This document shows, in pieces, positions 9,271 through 16,185 of a stretch of DNA of 41,024 nt. The translations under genes were made by a program, and so were the position numbers. How positions within the stretch are numbered: the stretch's first letter is position 1; each line of letters opens with the position of its first letter. The stretch comes from Anaerolineae bacterium (GTDB taxonomy: Bacteria; Chloroflexota; Anaerolineae; Fen-1058): the NCBI GenBank assembly GCA_003154115.1, contig PMCF01000305.1, positions 222 through 41,245 on the forward strand. Reading direction: 5' to 3'. The notes beneath the pieces are model-generated. The model ran no database searches. It saw only the letters and a list, made by a program, of their open reading frames with translations, and was not told the DNA's origin.

Positions 9271-9292
9271 CCGGCCGTAGCCGGTTTTGATT
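9271..9292 (+). terminator. Weak candidate terminator
   Basis: CCGGC (9271-9275) and GCCGG (9280-9284) form a short GC stem with a CGTA loop followed by TTTTGATTT. It lies just after the small gene. The stem is only five base pairs. Confidence 0.35.
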
Positions 9293-9359
9293 TCGCCGGC
9301 GCGCGGTGCGTTACACGCTGCGTGTCAGTAGCTATATTCTCTACACGAGGCTCCTCCTC

Positions 9360-10538
9360 ATGTCCAACAAAATCATTCTCAAACCTAACCGCGATAAACC
9401 CGTTCGACAGAAACATCCGTGGATCTTCTCCGGCGCGATCGAGCGCATCGATTCCGCTAGCAGCGATGGCGATTTGGTCGATGTGCTAACCTCGCAAGGC
9501 GAGTTCTTGGCGCGTGGCTACCTCAATCGCCGTTCACAGATCGCCGTGCGTTTGCTGACTTGGCTAGAAAGCGAAGCTGTAGATGAAGGCTTCTGGGCGC
9601 GCCGCCTGGCGCTGGCGGCCTCGTGGCGCGTGATGGGCGCTCACGAGGCGCGCCGGCTGGTCAACGCGGAGTCGGATGGCTTGCCCGGCCTCGTCGTGGA
9701 TCGCTATGGCGAGTGGTTGATCGTGCAGGCTTTAACTCTGGGGATCGATGGTCTCAAGCCGATCATTACCCAGCAGCTCAACGCGCTGCTCAGGCCGCGC
9801 GGGATCTACGAACGCAGCGATGTAGACGTGCGCGAAAAAGAAGGGCTGGCGCAAGCCAGCGGCCGCTTAGCGGGTGACGAGCCGCCCGATCGAGTTGAGA
9901 TCGAAGAAGGCGGTTATCGCTATCTGGTCGATGTGAAGCGCGGACACAAGACCGGGTTCTATCTCGATCAACGCGAGAACCGCAAGAAGATTCAAGCCTA
10001 TGTAGCCAACGCCGAAGTGCTGAACTTGTTTGCCTACACCGGCGGCTTTGCCGTCGCGGCGTTGAGCGCCGATGCGAAGTCCGTCGTCAGTGTCGATTCA
10101 TCGGCCGACGTCTTGCAGTTGGCGCAAGAGAATGTGCGGCTGAACGGCTTGCCCGCCCGCGCTGGCGATTTCGTCGAGGCCGATGTCTTCTCTTACGTGC
10201 GCAAGCTGCGAGCCGAGAAGCGCACTTTTGACGTGATCATCGCCGATCCACCCAAGCTGGCGCAGTCGCAGGGCCAGATCGAAAAAGCCGCGCGCGCTTA
10301 CAAGGATCTCAATCTCGTGGCCATGCAGTTATTACGTCCCGGCGGCTATCTCATCACGTTTTCGTGTTCCGGCCTCGTGACGCCTGACCTGTTTCAGAAG
10401 ATCGTCTTCGGGGCGGCGGTGGACGCCGGGCGCGATGCGCAGATCGTCGAACGCCTGTCGCAGTCCAGCGATCATCCGGTCTTGTTGAGTTTCCCGGAAA
10501 GCGAGTACCTCAAGGGTCTGGTCTGCCGAGTGTGCTAA
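9360..10538 (+). CDS. rlmI: 23S rRNA (cytosine-C5)-methyltransferase of the RlmI family
   Basis: The 392-residue product has an N-terminal PUA domain (about 1-75, RDKPVRQKHPWIFSGAI) and a class I SAM-dependent methyltransferase domain. The SAM-binding segment is LNLFAYTGGFAVAAL (221-235); DPPKL is at 296-300 and the Cys-containing FSCSG at 334-338, as in RlmI (E. coli RlmI methylates C1962 of 23S rRNA and is 396 residues). The chosen ATG at 9360 follows a GAGG; an earlier in-frame ATG at 9306 has no ribosome site and adds a non-conserved extension. It acts on ribosomal RNA in the cytoplasm; exact target base is inferred from the family. Confidence 0.92.
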   Translation: MSNKIILKPNRDKPVRQKHPWIFSGAIERIDSASSDGDLVDVLTSQGEFLARGYLNRRSQIAVRLLTWLESEAVDEGFWARRLALAASWRVMGAHEARRLVNAESDGLPGLVVDRYGEWLIVQALTLGIDGLKPIITQQLNALLRPRGIYERSDVDVREKEGLAQASGRLAGDEPPDRVEIEEGGYRYLVDVKRGHKTGFYLDQRENRKKIQAYVANAEVLNLFAYTGGFAVAALSADAKSVVSVDSSADVLQLAQENVRLNGLPARAGDFVEADVFSYVRKLRAEKRTFDVIIADPPKLAQSQGQIEKAARAYKDLNLVAMQLLRPGGYLITFSCSGLVTPDLFQKIVFGAAVDAGRDAQIVERLSQSSDHPVLLSFPESEYLKGLVCRVC

Positions 10539-10560
10539 CTGGTGGGCGTAAATGAGGCAT

Positions 10561-10795
10561 TAGAGCGAATTCCAGTTTGGTTTACGACTCTGTCATGCCC
10601 GAATGCAGTAGTCGGGCATCCAGCATGACCATTGGCAGTTGGCGCTGACACATGCGGTGCAGTGTTCCCGTAGGGCGACTGGATTCCCGCCATACCGTAC
10701 CCAGGCCCCACCGGGGCCTGGCGGCACGCATGAGCGAAAGCATGCGGGAATGACGGTGTTGTGCAGGATCGTAAATCAACTTGGAAACCGCTCTA
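10561..10795. mobile_element. MITE-like element with 27-bp terminal inverted repeats
   Basis: The left end (10561-10587, starting TAGAGCGAATTCCAG) and the inverted right end (10795-10769, starting TAGAGCGGTTTCCAA) match at 22 of 27 bases. The 235-bp interior has no gene and contains hairpins: GCCCGA/TCGGGC near 10598 and CCAGGCCCC/GGGGCCTGG at 10701-10721. The interior resembles common dispersed 'TGGATTCCCGCC...GCGGGAATGACG' palindromes. A solo end of the same type lies at 27451-27479. No target-site duplication was recognised. Confidence 0.65.
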
Positions 10796-10810
10796 GGAAG
10801 GCTAATCAGC

Positions 10811-11026
10811 ATGAGTGACTTACCTGCAGATGCAGCAGAGATTAACGGGGGAGATGTTTACATCCGCACAACGGGCGATGTCAGCGGTGTGACGCTGGTG
10901 AAAGATACGCTCGGCGTCATTTTTCTGGGACTGGTGGCGTTGTTCCTGGTGGTGGCCCTGGCGCGATCGCAGGCACGCAATCATGAATTGATCATCAAAC
11001 TGCTGGAACGGAATCAACAGCCTTAA
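10811..11026 (+). CDS. Small single-span membrane protein, unknown
   Basis: The 71-residue product starts at ATG 10811 after GGAAGG, which lies directly beside the right end of the MITE-like element. It has a polar N-terminal part (residues 1-32) and one transmembrane helix (about 33-52, LGVIFLGLVALFLVVAL). The C-terminal tail is basic/amphipathic (ARNHELIIKLLERN). No family was recognised. The reading frame and the hydrophobic pattern argue that it is real. Confidence 0.65.
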   Translation: MSDLPADAAEINGGDVYIRTTGDVSGVTLVKDTLGVIFLGLVALFLVVALARSQARNHELIIKLLERNQQP

Positions 11027-11052
11027 GAATGCGTCTTAAAAATCTGCCGACG

Positions 11053-11125
11053 TGTCATTCCGACGAGCGCAGCGAGGAGGAATCTTGGCTGAACAGAGAG
11101 ATTCCTCGCTTCGCTCGGAATGACA
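11053..11125. repeat. Intergenic palindromic repeat
   Basis: TGTCATTCCGA and AGGAATCT on the left pair with AGATTCCT and TCGGAATGACA on the right, forming an imperfect 73-base hairpin. This belongs to a widespread class of dispersed bacterial palindromes. The same arm sequences are recognisable in the ligA insertion. Confidence 0.75.
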
Positions 11126-11183
11126 TCTCTGAAAGAGTTTCAAGACAACCACTAAGCGAACTCCTTGAGACGGGAACTGAATC

Positions 11184-11663
11184 ATGACGCGCGATTTCTC
11201 CAAGCACTGGGATGTGGGTGTCACGGGCGCGGTCGTACACGACGACAAGGTGTTGTACGTCCGCCGCAATTACGAGCCGAACAAAGGCTTCTGGACACTG
11301 CCCGGTGGTTACGCAGAGCACACCGAAACGCTGGATGAAGCGGTGCGACGCGAACTGCGCGAAGAGACAGGCATCGAGGTAAGCGTCACGGGCGTGATTG
11401 GAGTACGAACACGCTATGGCGAAAAAGGCGGCGCGGTGTTGGTGGTCTTTCGCTGCGAGTTAGTGTCGGGTGAACCACAGGCTGATGATTACGAGATCAG
11501 CGCGGCGGAATTCTTCGACGCAGAGCACATCCAGACGCTGGAGCCGGTATTTCCGTTGTCGCGCGAACTGGGTCTGCGGGCGTTAGCCACCGCTGAGCAC
11601 GGTTTGCTCGAACGCGACATCCCGCCCAGTACTTCGCTCACGTGGAAAGCCTTCACGATCTAA
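11184..11663 (+). CDS. NUDIX hydrolase
   Basis: The 159-residue protein contains a complete Nudix box at residues 42-64. Its invariant Gly42, Glu48, Arg56-Glu57, Glu60-Glu61 and Gly63 all fit the consensus (GYAEHTETLDEAV then RRELREETGI). The preceding FWTLPGG strand is typical of the family. Nudix enzymes hydrolyse nucleoside diphosphates linked to another moiety; the substrate cannot be told. The product looks complete and cytoplasmic. The ribosome site is weak. Confidence 0.92.
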   Translation: MTRDFSKHWDVGVTGAVVHDDKVLYVRRNYEPNKGFWTLPGGYAEHTETLDEAVRRELREETGIEVSVTGVIGVRTRYGEKGGAVLVVFRCELVSGEPQADDYEISAAEFFDAEHIQTLEPVFPLSRELGLRALATAEHGLLERDIPPSTSLTWKAFTI

Positions 11664-11753
11664 ATTGGCCGTGATATGATCCAAATATCATCGGCGGAGT
11701 TTGCATGCGCAGTCAGCATATACTGCGAACGGTCATAGATTGCGGAAAAATCT

Positions 11754-11815
11754 GATCCGCGAATTGCGCGAATGTCCGCGAATTATTCGTGAAAATTCGC
11801 GGACATTCGCGGATC
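11754..11815. repeat. Palindromic 'CGCGAATGTCCGCG' repeat
   Basis: GATCCGCGAA...TGTCCGCGAATT on the left is matched by its reverse complement AATTCGCGGACA...TTCGCGGATC on the right, around a short AT loop. The left arm carries nine extra bases. It lies upstream of an antitoxin gene and could act as a terminator or a recombination target. Confidence 0.7.
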
Positions 11816-11869
11816 AAAAAGCGCAGTTTGTGCCCGCGCAGTCAGGATAGTATGATTAGGAGGCGACGC

Positions 11870-12121
11870 ATGGTTGAGACGCCTGTTACCCTTGAACGTG
11901 TCGAAGCTGTGCTCCGCGACTTGCCGCCACAGCAGCTCAAGGCCGTATTGCTGTTCGCTGAGTTCGTGCGCGAACGTACTCACCAGGAAGAGGATGAAGA
12001 CGAGGAAGAGCTGTGGTCGCTCATCGAAAGCGACCGCGCCTATCGGGTCGAGCATCCCGACGAGGTTGAAACCTATTCCACCGCCGAAGAGATGTTGGCT
12101 GCGCTGGGCGATGCGGCATGA
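11870..12121 (+). CDS. Putative antitoxin of a RelE-type pair
   Basis: The 83-residue acidic protein starts at ATG 11870 after a perfect AGGAGG. It has a helical N-terminal part (VTLERVEAVLRDLPPQQLKAVLLFAEF) and a Glu/Asp-rich middle, ending with EEMLAALGDAA. Its stop codon overlaps the start of the next gene (ATGA), the usual arrangement for an antitoxin-toxin pair. The acidic tail would wrap a basic toxin. The family was not identified beyond this context. Confidence 0.75.
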   Translation: MVETPVTLERVEAVLRDLPPQQLKAVLLFAEFVRERTHQEEDEDEEELWSLIESDRAYRVEHPDEVETYSTAEEMLAALGDAA

Positions 12122-12351
12122 TTTTCAGCCTTCGCCTCAGCAAGCACAACAAACAGCAAATTGAGCGACTGCCGGGCAACCTTCGCAATATTGCCCGGCG
12201 TCGTATTGTAGCCCTTCAGACAGAACCACGGCCAGCAGATGCCAAAGAATTAGACCACCATCCGGGATACTTTCGTCTCTGGCTTGACGCCACTGTTTAT
12301 CAACGGTCGTCGTGCGTCTGGCGCTCTCGGCGATGCCACATCTCCGCATAA
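12118..12351 (+). pseudogene. RelE/ParE-type toxin gene with lost C-terminus
   Basis: The basic product begins MIFSLRLSKHNKQQIERLPG and continues through RRRIVALQTEPRPADAKEL and GYFRLWLD, the helical hairpin and first strands of a RelE/ParE fold. At about residue 59 similarity ends: the expected strand ('YRIVY...' and a final 'VG.R' strand) is replaced by ATVYQRSSCVWRSRRC. The last 52 bases overlap the 3' end of the convergent mocA-like gene, so a deletion or rearrangement probably joined the two. The toxin is likely inactive. Confidence 0.6.
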
Positions 12352-12974
12352 TCCTCCGGCGTGTCGAGGTCCTTCAGCACGCTGTCCGTCTCCACCACTA
12401 CATAGCGAATCTGTGCTTCGTGCGCTCGAATGAAGTCGCGCAACGTGGTCGTCTCCGACAGAGCCAGCACCTCCGGCCACAACGCTCGATCGATCAGAAT
12501 CGGATGGCCGCGCTTCAGCTGATAGGATGGGATGATGATCGCCTGAGGCTGTTGGGCATCGATCCCACCACGCCGTTTCCTGTGCGAAGCACAGGCGGCG
12601 CGCTTGGCGAAAGATGGGGACTGTTCCGTCACGCGCTGGATCACAGCGCGCTGGATGCGCGGCTGATCGCCCAGCACGATCAGCGCGGCGGTTGCTTCGG
12701 CCGGTAAGGCGCGCAATCCCACTTGAATGGACACCAGCATATCGGCCTGAGCATAAGCGGAATTGAAGACACAGCGCACCGGATAAGAACTGAGCAGCGC
12801 CGCAATCTGATCGGCCTGGTGGCCGGTCACGACGACTAGGTCATGTACCTGCACACAGGCGGCCACTTCCGTCACGACGGTTTCCAGCACCGTCGACGCG
12901 GCCAAAGGCAACAGCATTTTGTTGCAGCCCATGCGGTGTGATTGTCCTGCGGCGAGAATGACAGCGCCAATCAT
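12300..12974 (-). CDS. MocA/MobA-like nucleotidyltransferase with in-frame repeat insertion
   Basis: The 224-residue product begins MIGAVILAAGQSHRMGCNKM, the NTP-binding signature of the molybdopterin cytidylyl/guanylyltransferase group. Later it has LGDQP (101-105) and RGHPIL (155-160), typical of MocA, which attaches CMP to molybdopterin for xanthine-dehydrogenase-type enzymes. Between them, about residues 119-140 (QSPSFAKRAACASHRKRRGG) come from a 55-bp repeat and have no counterpart in the family. The frame is open upstream through three 27-bp repeats, but ATG 12974 gives the conserved N-terminus, so that start was chosen. The ribosome site is the GGGG of the last repeat unit. No molybdoenzyme gene is in the window. 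The Lys after MGCN is conserved. Confidence 0.88.
   Translation of the reverse strand: MIGAVILAAGQSHRMGCNKMLLPLAASTVLETVVTEVAACVQVHDLVVVTGHQADQIAALLSSYPVRCVFNSAYAQADMLVSIQVGLRALPAEATAALIVLGDQPRIQRAVIQRVTEQSPSFAKRAACASHRKRRGGIDAQQPQAIIIPSYQLKRGHPILIDRALWPEVLALSETTTLRDFIRAHEAQIRYVVVETDSVLKDLDTPEDYAEMWHRRERQTHDDR
12560..12627. repeat. Long-form repeat copy inside the mocA-like gene
   Basis: The segment begins CGATCCCACC, carries a hairpin CCTGTGC GAA GCACAGG flanked by CGCCG/CGGCG, and ends AAAGATGGGGACTGTTCC. Bases 12560-12614 are identical over 55 bases to the reverse complement of 15693-15747. The outer parts match the 27-bp unit found at 12980-13060, so this is the unit with a hairpin inserted in it. 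Confidence 0.8.
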
Positions 12975-12979
12975 GAAAT

Positions 12980-13060
12980 AATCCCCGTCTTTGGGTGGGA
13001 CGAAACAGTCCCCGTCTTTGGGTGGGATGAGATAATCCCCGTCTGTTGGTGGGATCGACT
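12980..13060. repeat. Three tandem 27-bp repeat units
   Basis: Units at 12980-13006, 13007-13033 and 13034-13060 share the pattern AATCCCCGTCTTTGGGTGGG followed by seven more variable bases. Read toward mocA on the minus strand each unit is nine codons giving IPPKDGDYF-like peptides, all open. The array ends directly at the mocA-like ATG, where the last unit supplies GGGGATTATTTCATG. Further related copies lie at 12560-12627, 15681-15747 and 20212-20264. Confidence 0.85.
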
Positions 13061-13213
13061 TCCGACAGTTGGCAGAGATAGAATGTGCTGCCGCGCGCAC
13101 TCCGCACCACACGCATATGCCGGCAAGTGGCCGCGCCGCGCAAGCCTAGCGGGTCACGCAGGCCGGGAGAAGTGGAGATCGATCGATCCGTCATAGGACA
13201 CAAGTTGCTAAAG

Positions 13214-13253
13214 TAAAAACCTTGCGAGAGCACACCATCACTCTCGCAAGGTT
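13214..13253 (-). terminator. Terminator of the FKBP lipoprotein gene
   Basis: A perfect 13-bp stem (AACCTTGCGAGAG with its complement, 13218-13230 and 13241-13253) is followed on the minus strand by a run of T. It lies 25 bases after the stop codon. Confidence 0.9.
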
Positions 13254-13278
13254 CTATCTTCATTCATTACGGCTGACG

Positions 13279-14487
13279 CTACTTCACGTCGAGCAATTCC
13301 ACTTCGAAGATCAGCGTCGAATTCGGTGGGATCGCGCCCTGGCCTTGCGCGCCGTAGCCCAGCGAAGGCGGAATCGTCAGCTTGCGCTTGCCACCCACTT
13401 TCATACCCTGCAAGCCCTGCTCCCAACCGGGAATTACCTGGCCCGCTCCCAGCGTCACTGTGATAGGCTCATTACGTTGGTAAGAACTGTCAAACACCAC
13501 GCCATTGGTGAGGGTGCCGGTGTAATTTACCGAGACCGTCTTGCCCGCTGCGGCTTCTGCGCCGGTGCCGACTTGAATATCCTCGATCTTCACTTGCGCC
13601 GGGGGCTGCACATCAAGCAATTCAATTTCGAAAATCAACGTGGCATTTGGTGGAATCGTGCCGCCATTGCCTTGCGGGCCATACGCCAACTCGGGCGGAA
13701 CGGTGAGCATACGCTTGCCACCGACTTTCATCCCTTGCAGGCCTTGGTCCCAGCCCGGCCCTCCTTGCTGGGCGCCCAGCGCGAATTCAACTGGCTGCTT
13801 GCCGGCGGACGACCCAAACACGGTGCCATTCGTCAAGGTACCCGTGTAATCGACCTTCACCGTCATGCCTGTTTTGGCCTCGGCCCCGGTACCCACTACG
13901 GTATCGTCGATCTTCACCTGCGGCGCAGGCTTGGTGTCGAGCATCTCGACGACAAATACTAACGTCGCATTCGGAGGAATCATGGCACCGGAACCTTTAT
14001 CGCCAAAGGCCAGATTCGGGGGAACCACCAGCTCACGGACACCACCGACTTTCATCGTGCTCATGCCTTCGGCCCAACCGGGGATGCCTTTGGCCAATTG
14101 ATCAAGCGGGATATTCTCCGGCCCACCACGCGTGCTTGAGTCGGCGATTAACGTGCCATCCTGCAAGGTAACTGTATATTGCACGGTCACCCAATCTGCG
14201 CTGGCCGGGGTCGCGCCCGTACCGGCCACGATATCGCTGTACTTCAAACCGGAAGTCGTCTTCTGCATATTAGGATCATCCAACGGAACGACCGGCGTCA
14301 CCTTCGGCGCAGTCGAGACCGCCGGGGTGGCATCGGTTGGCGCAGCCGTCCCACTCGGGGCCGCTGTCGTCGGCGCGACTGACGCAGCCGGGGAAGCCGT
14401 GGGCGCAGGCGTAGCCGCTCCACCCCCGCACGCTGCTAATCCTAACACGGTCATCACACACAATATACTAACTGCTAAACGTTTCAT
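13279..14487 (-). CDS. Lipoprotein with three tandem FKBP-type peptidyl-prolyl isomerase domains
   Basis: The 402-residue product starts at ATG 14487 after GAGGAG. It has a lipoprotein signal with lipobox LAAC (Cys20), then a Pro/Ala/Thr-rich linker to about residue 75. Three FKBP domains follow at about 78-187, 190-294 and 298-402. All keep the pocket Trp (PGW at 137, 246, 355). Domain 3 has the full set (NYTGTL, VFDSS, GYG, LIFEVELL). Domain 2 has Gly in place of Asp in VFGSS, and domain 1 has drifted further (VQYTVTL, LIADSS, AFG). It would assist folding of exported proteins at the outer face of the membrane. Domains 2 and 3 are alike enough to suggest a recent internal duplication. Confidence 0.95.
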   Translation of the reverse strand: MKRLAVSILCVMTVLGLAACGGGAATPAPTASPAASVAPTTAAPSGTAAPTDATPAVSTAPKVTPVVPLDDPNMQKTTSGLKYSDIVAGTGATPASADWVTVQYTVTLQDGTLIADSSTRGGPENIPLDQLAKGIPGWAEGMSTMKVGGVRELVVPPNLAFGDKGSGAMIPPNATLVFVVEMLDTKPAPQVKIDDTVVGTGAEAKTGMTVKVDYTGTLTNGTVFGSSAGKQPVEFALGAQQGGPGWDQGLQGMKVGGKRMLTVPPELAYGPQGNGGTIPPNATLIFEIELLDVQPPAQVKIEDIQVGTGAEAAAGKTVSVNYTGTLTNGVVFDSSYQRNEPITVTLGAGQVIPGWEQGLQGMKVGGKRKLTIPPSLGYGAQGQGAIPPNSTLIFEVELLDVK

Positions 14488-14610
14488 GCTCTCCTCGATT
14501 TTGAAAGTCATACCGACGTCACTTACTGCACCCCATGCAGTTCATCCGCCGGCTGCTTGAATAGAATCAGCGCGGCATAATCCACTTGCTCAGCGCGCGC
14601 TGTAACATCT

Positions 14611-14994
14611 CTACTTTATCATAAGTGGGAACGGGAAAAACAAGTGATGCTCGCTGCCCGTCACGCCAATCCATAGTTCCGGTTCGCGTTTGCCCGGTTT
14701 CAGTTCCACATCCTCGATCGCTTCCAGACGAATGAAGTAATTGCCCTTGAGCTTGACCCATTCGTCGAGCGTCGCCGGATCGATCTGGCTTTCGCGCGCC
14801 TGCACAGCCTGGATGCTGCGATCAGCCGATCGGGTGGCCACCACCTGGCCCTGCTCATCACGCCGATAATGCTTCAACGCCCCGCTGGTCCCCGTCTGAA
14901 TCAAGTACAGGCCGTCGTCAGTCAGCACTAACGAATAAACCCGCCGCACGCCCAGGGCCACCACGCGGATCACTTTATCGAAGCGCAGCGCCAT
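14611..14994 (-). CDS. Conserved-looking hypothetical protein
   Basis: The 127-residue protein starts at an ATG that overlaps the stop of the histidine phosphatase gene (TGATG), so the two are translationally coupled. It is predicted mostly strand-rich (VVALGVRRVYSLVLTDDGLYLIQTG) with a C-terminal FFPFP segment. This pattern resembles small PH-like or cell-wall-independent intracellular domains, but no family was recognised. No signal peptide or membrane helix is visible. Confidence 0.75.
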   Translation of the reverse strand: MALRFDKVIRVVALGVRRVYSLVLTDDGLYLIQTGTSGALKHYRRDEQGQVVATRSADRSIQAVQARESQIDPATLDEWVKLKGNYFIRLEAIEDVELKPGKREPELWIGVTGSEHHLFFPFPLMIK

Positions 14995-15626
14995 CAGTAC
15001 TCGTCCAGGTGATGCGTATCATTCGCCGCCAGTAATTCCCAACCCTGGACATTGATGTCCTTCAGCTCCAGCCAATGCCAATGAAAGATGGCGGTGTGAT
15101 CGCAGTGCATGAATGATATCAGGTTACGCTCGATCGGAATGCCCAGCAGGTGGAAGCTCACCATTTCGATCAGGCCCCCGTGCGTCACAATCACGATCGT
15201 CTTGCCCCAGTGGGTCTGCACAATCGCATCAAACGCCTGCGCGCCGCGCCGCAATAAATCGGCCAGGGCTTCGCCGCCGGGAAACGCGGGCGTATAGGGC
15301 AGCCGCCGGGCGCGCACCCAGCCATCGAAATCGACTTCCGCCGTGGCTTCCGACGGGCAATTGAGGCGCAATTCGGCAAGATTAGGATCGACGTTGAGGG
15401 GCAGCCCGGTGGCCTCGCCGATATGCCGGGCAGTCTGTCTGGCGCGCAGTAACGGGCTGCTGTACAACACATCCGGCTGGATGTGATTTGCCACTCGTTC
15501 GGCAACGCGGCGGGCCTGCGCATGGCCCTTTTCCGTCAGGCCATCCTCATGATCGGCCAACACCAGCCCGCCATCACTGTGCGCGCTGAACTGTTGGGCG
15601 TGGCGAATGAAGTAAAGATGTGTCAT
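14994..15626 (-). CDS. Histidine phosphatase family protein (phosphoglycerate mutase-like)
   Basis: The 210-residue product carries the catalytic RH motif at its N-terminus (FIRHAQQ, His9), the SSPLLRARQTA segment (Arg61), an acidic Glu85 and the second catalytic His149 in VTHGG. It is the size of cobC/GpmB-like phosphatases. The usual RHG is RHA here. It removes phosphate from a small molecule or protein; substrate unknown. Its ATG directly follows a partial copy of the 27-bp repeat (GGGGATTGTTTCATG), and an extended -10 promoter lies 42-50 bases upstream. Confidence 0.9.
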   Translation of the reverse strand: MTHLYFIRHAQQFSAHSDGGLVLADHEDGLTEKGHAQARRVAERVANHIQPDVLYSSPLLRARQTARHIGEATGLPLNVDPNLAELRLNCPSEATAEVDFDGWVRARRLPYTPAFPGGEALADLLRRGAQAFDAIVQTHWGKTIVIVTHGGLIEMVSFHLLGIPIERNLISFMHCDHTAIFHWHWLELKDINVQGWELLAANDTHHLDEY

Positions 15627-15667
15627 GAAACAATCCCCATTACCTGGTAGGATGGGACTTGGCGGCG

Positions 15668-15676
15668 ATTATAGCA
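15668..15676 (-). promoter_or_regulatory. Extended -10 promoter of the histidine phosphatase gene
   Basis: On the minus strand the bases read TGCTATAAT, a consensus -10 with the extended TG. The expected start of transcription is about 35 bases before the ATG at 15626. The region where a -35 would lie is occupied by the repeat at 15681-15747. Confidence 0.6.
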
Positions 15677-15680
15677 CATA

Positions 15681-15747
15681 GGACAATCCCCGTCTTTCGC
15701 CAAGCGCGCCGCCTGTGCTTCGCACAGGAAACGGCGTGGTGGGATCG
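15681..15747. repeat. Long-form repeat copy upstream of the histidine phosphatase gene
   Basis: This is the same element as 12560-12627 in the opposite orientation, identical over 55 bases (15693-15747), including the GCACAGG/CCTGTGC hairpin. It is intergenic here. A partial relative (AATCCCCATTACC) lies at 15630-15645, directly before the ATG. Confidence 0.85.
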
Positions 15748-15818
15748 CACCACGTCAAATGCTCCCTGCCGGGCTATATCCGGCCACGCGCCCATCTCCC
15801 ACCAGCAGCTTCGATTAG

Positions 15819-15827
15819 TGCTATAAT
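15819..15827 (+). promoter_or_regulatory. Extended -10 promoter of the DUF433/DUF5615 pair
   Basis: TGCTATAAT has a perfect -10 (15822-15827) and extended TG. The start codon is 41 bases downstream. No -35 match was seen at the usual distance. Confidence 0.6.
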
Positions 15828-15867
15828 TTTCTTGAAGATTGAGGCCTAATTGACAGGAGCAAATTTC

Positions 15868-16185
15868 ATGAGCGCCTTTACCCTCACCGATTATCGCTAC
15901 ATCACCCGCGTGCCAGACATCTGCGGCGGCCGGCCCATTATCAAAGGCACCCGGCTGCCAGTCCAAACCATTGTCGGCTATTACAAACTGGGCTTAGATG
16001 TGGAAGAAATCCTTGCGGGCCTGCCGCAGTTGACACCGGCTCAAGTCTTTGAAGCCCTCAGTTACTACCACGATTTTCCCGCCGAGATCGAGCAGGATAT
16101 TGAGGCTGGCCGGATGGAGCGCGTTCTGGCGCGTGAACACCTGACCGTAACGCCCGACGGACGACTCACCTCCAATGCCCTATGA
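15868..16185 (+). CDS. DUF433 protein, likely antitoxin
   Basis: The 105-residue product starts at ATG 15868 with AGGAG eight bases upstream; an in-frame ATG 18 bases earlier lacks a ribosome site. It contains RYITRVPDICGGRPIIKGTR, the classic DUF433 opening, followed by a winged helix-turn-helix-like region (DVEEILAGLPQLTPAQVFEAL). DUF433 proteins are VapB-like partners of PIN-fold proteins. Its stop overlaps the next gene (ATGA). Confidence 0.92.
   Translation: MSAFTLTDYRYITRVPDICGGRPIIKGTRLPVQTIVGYYKLGLDVEEILAGLPQLTPAQVFEALSYYHDFPAEIEQDIEAGRMERVLAREHLTVTPDGRLTSNAL

Larger units (their letters stand above)
12975..13278. other. Intergenic region with tandem repeats and a terminator
   Basis: This 304-base stretch lies between the mocA-like start and the FKBP gene stop. 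It holds three tandem 27-bp units (12980-13060) and the FKBP terminator (13214-13253). The remaining bases show no credible gene or promoter. Confidence 0.65.

Noticed and set aside
11754-11815. Replication or plasmid origin iterons
   Set aside because: Only one palindrome is present, no initiator gene or DnaA boxes were seen nearby; it fits a dispersed repeat.
12980-13060. CRISPR array
   Set aside because: The three 27-bp units are directly adjacent without spacers, and related units occur singly elsewhere; no cas gene is in the window.
12975-13112. N-terminal extension of the MocA-like protein (open frame through the repeats)
   Set aside because: The conserved protein starts at MIGAVILAAG; the extension is only repeat peptides and has no upstream ribosome site.
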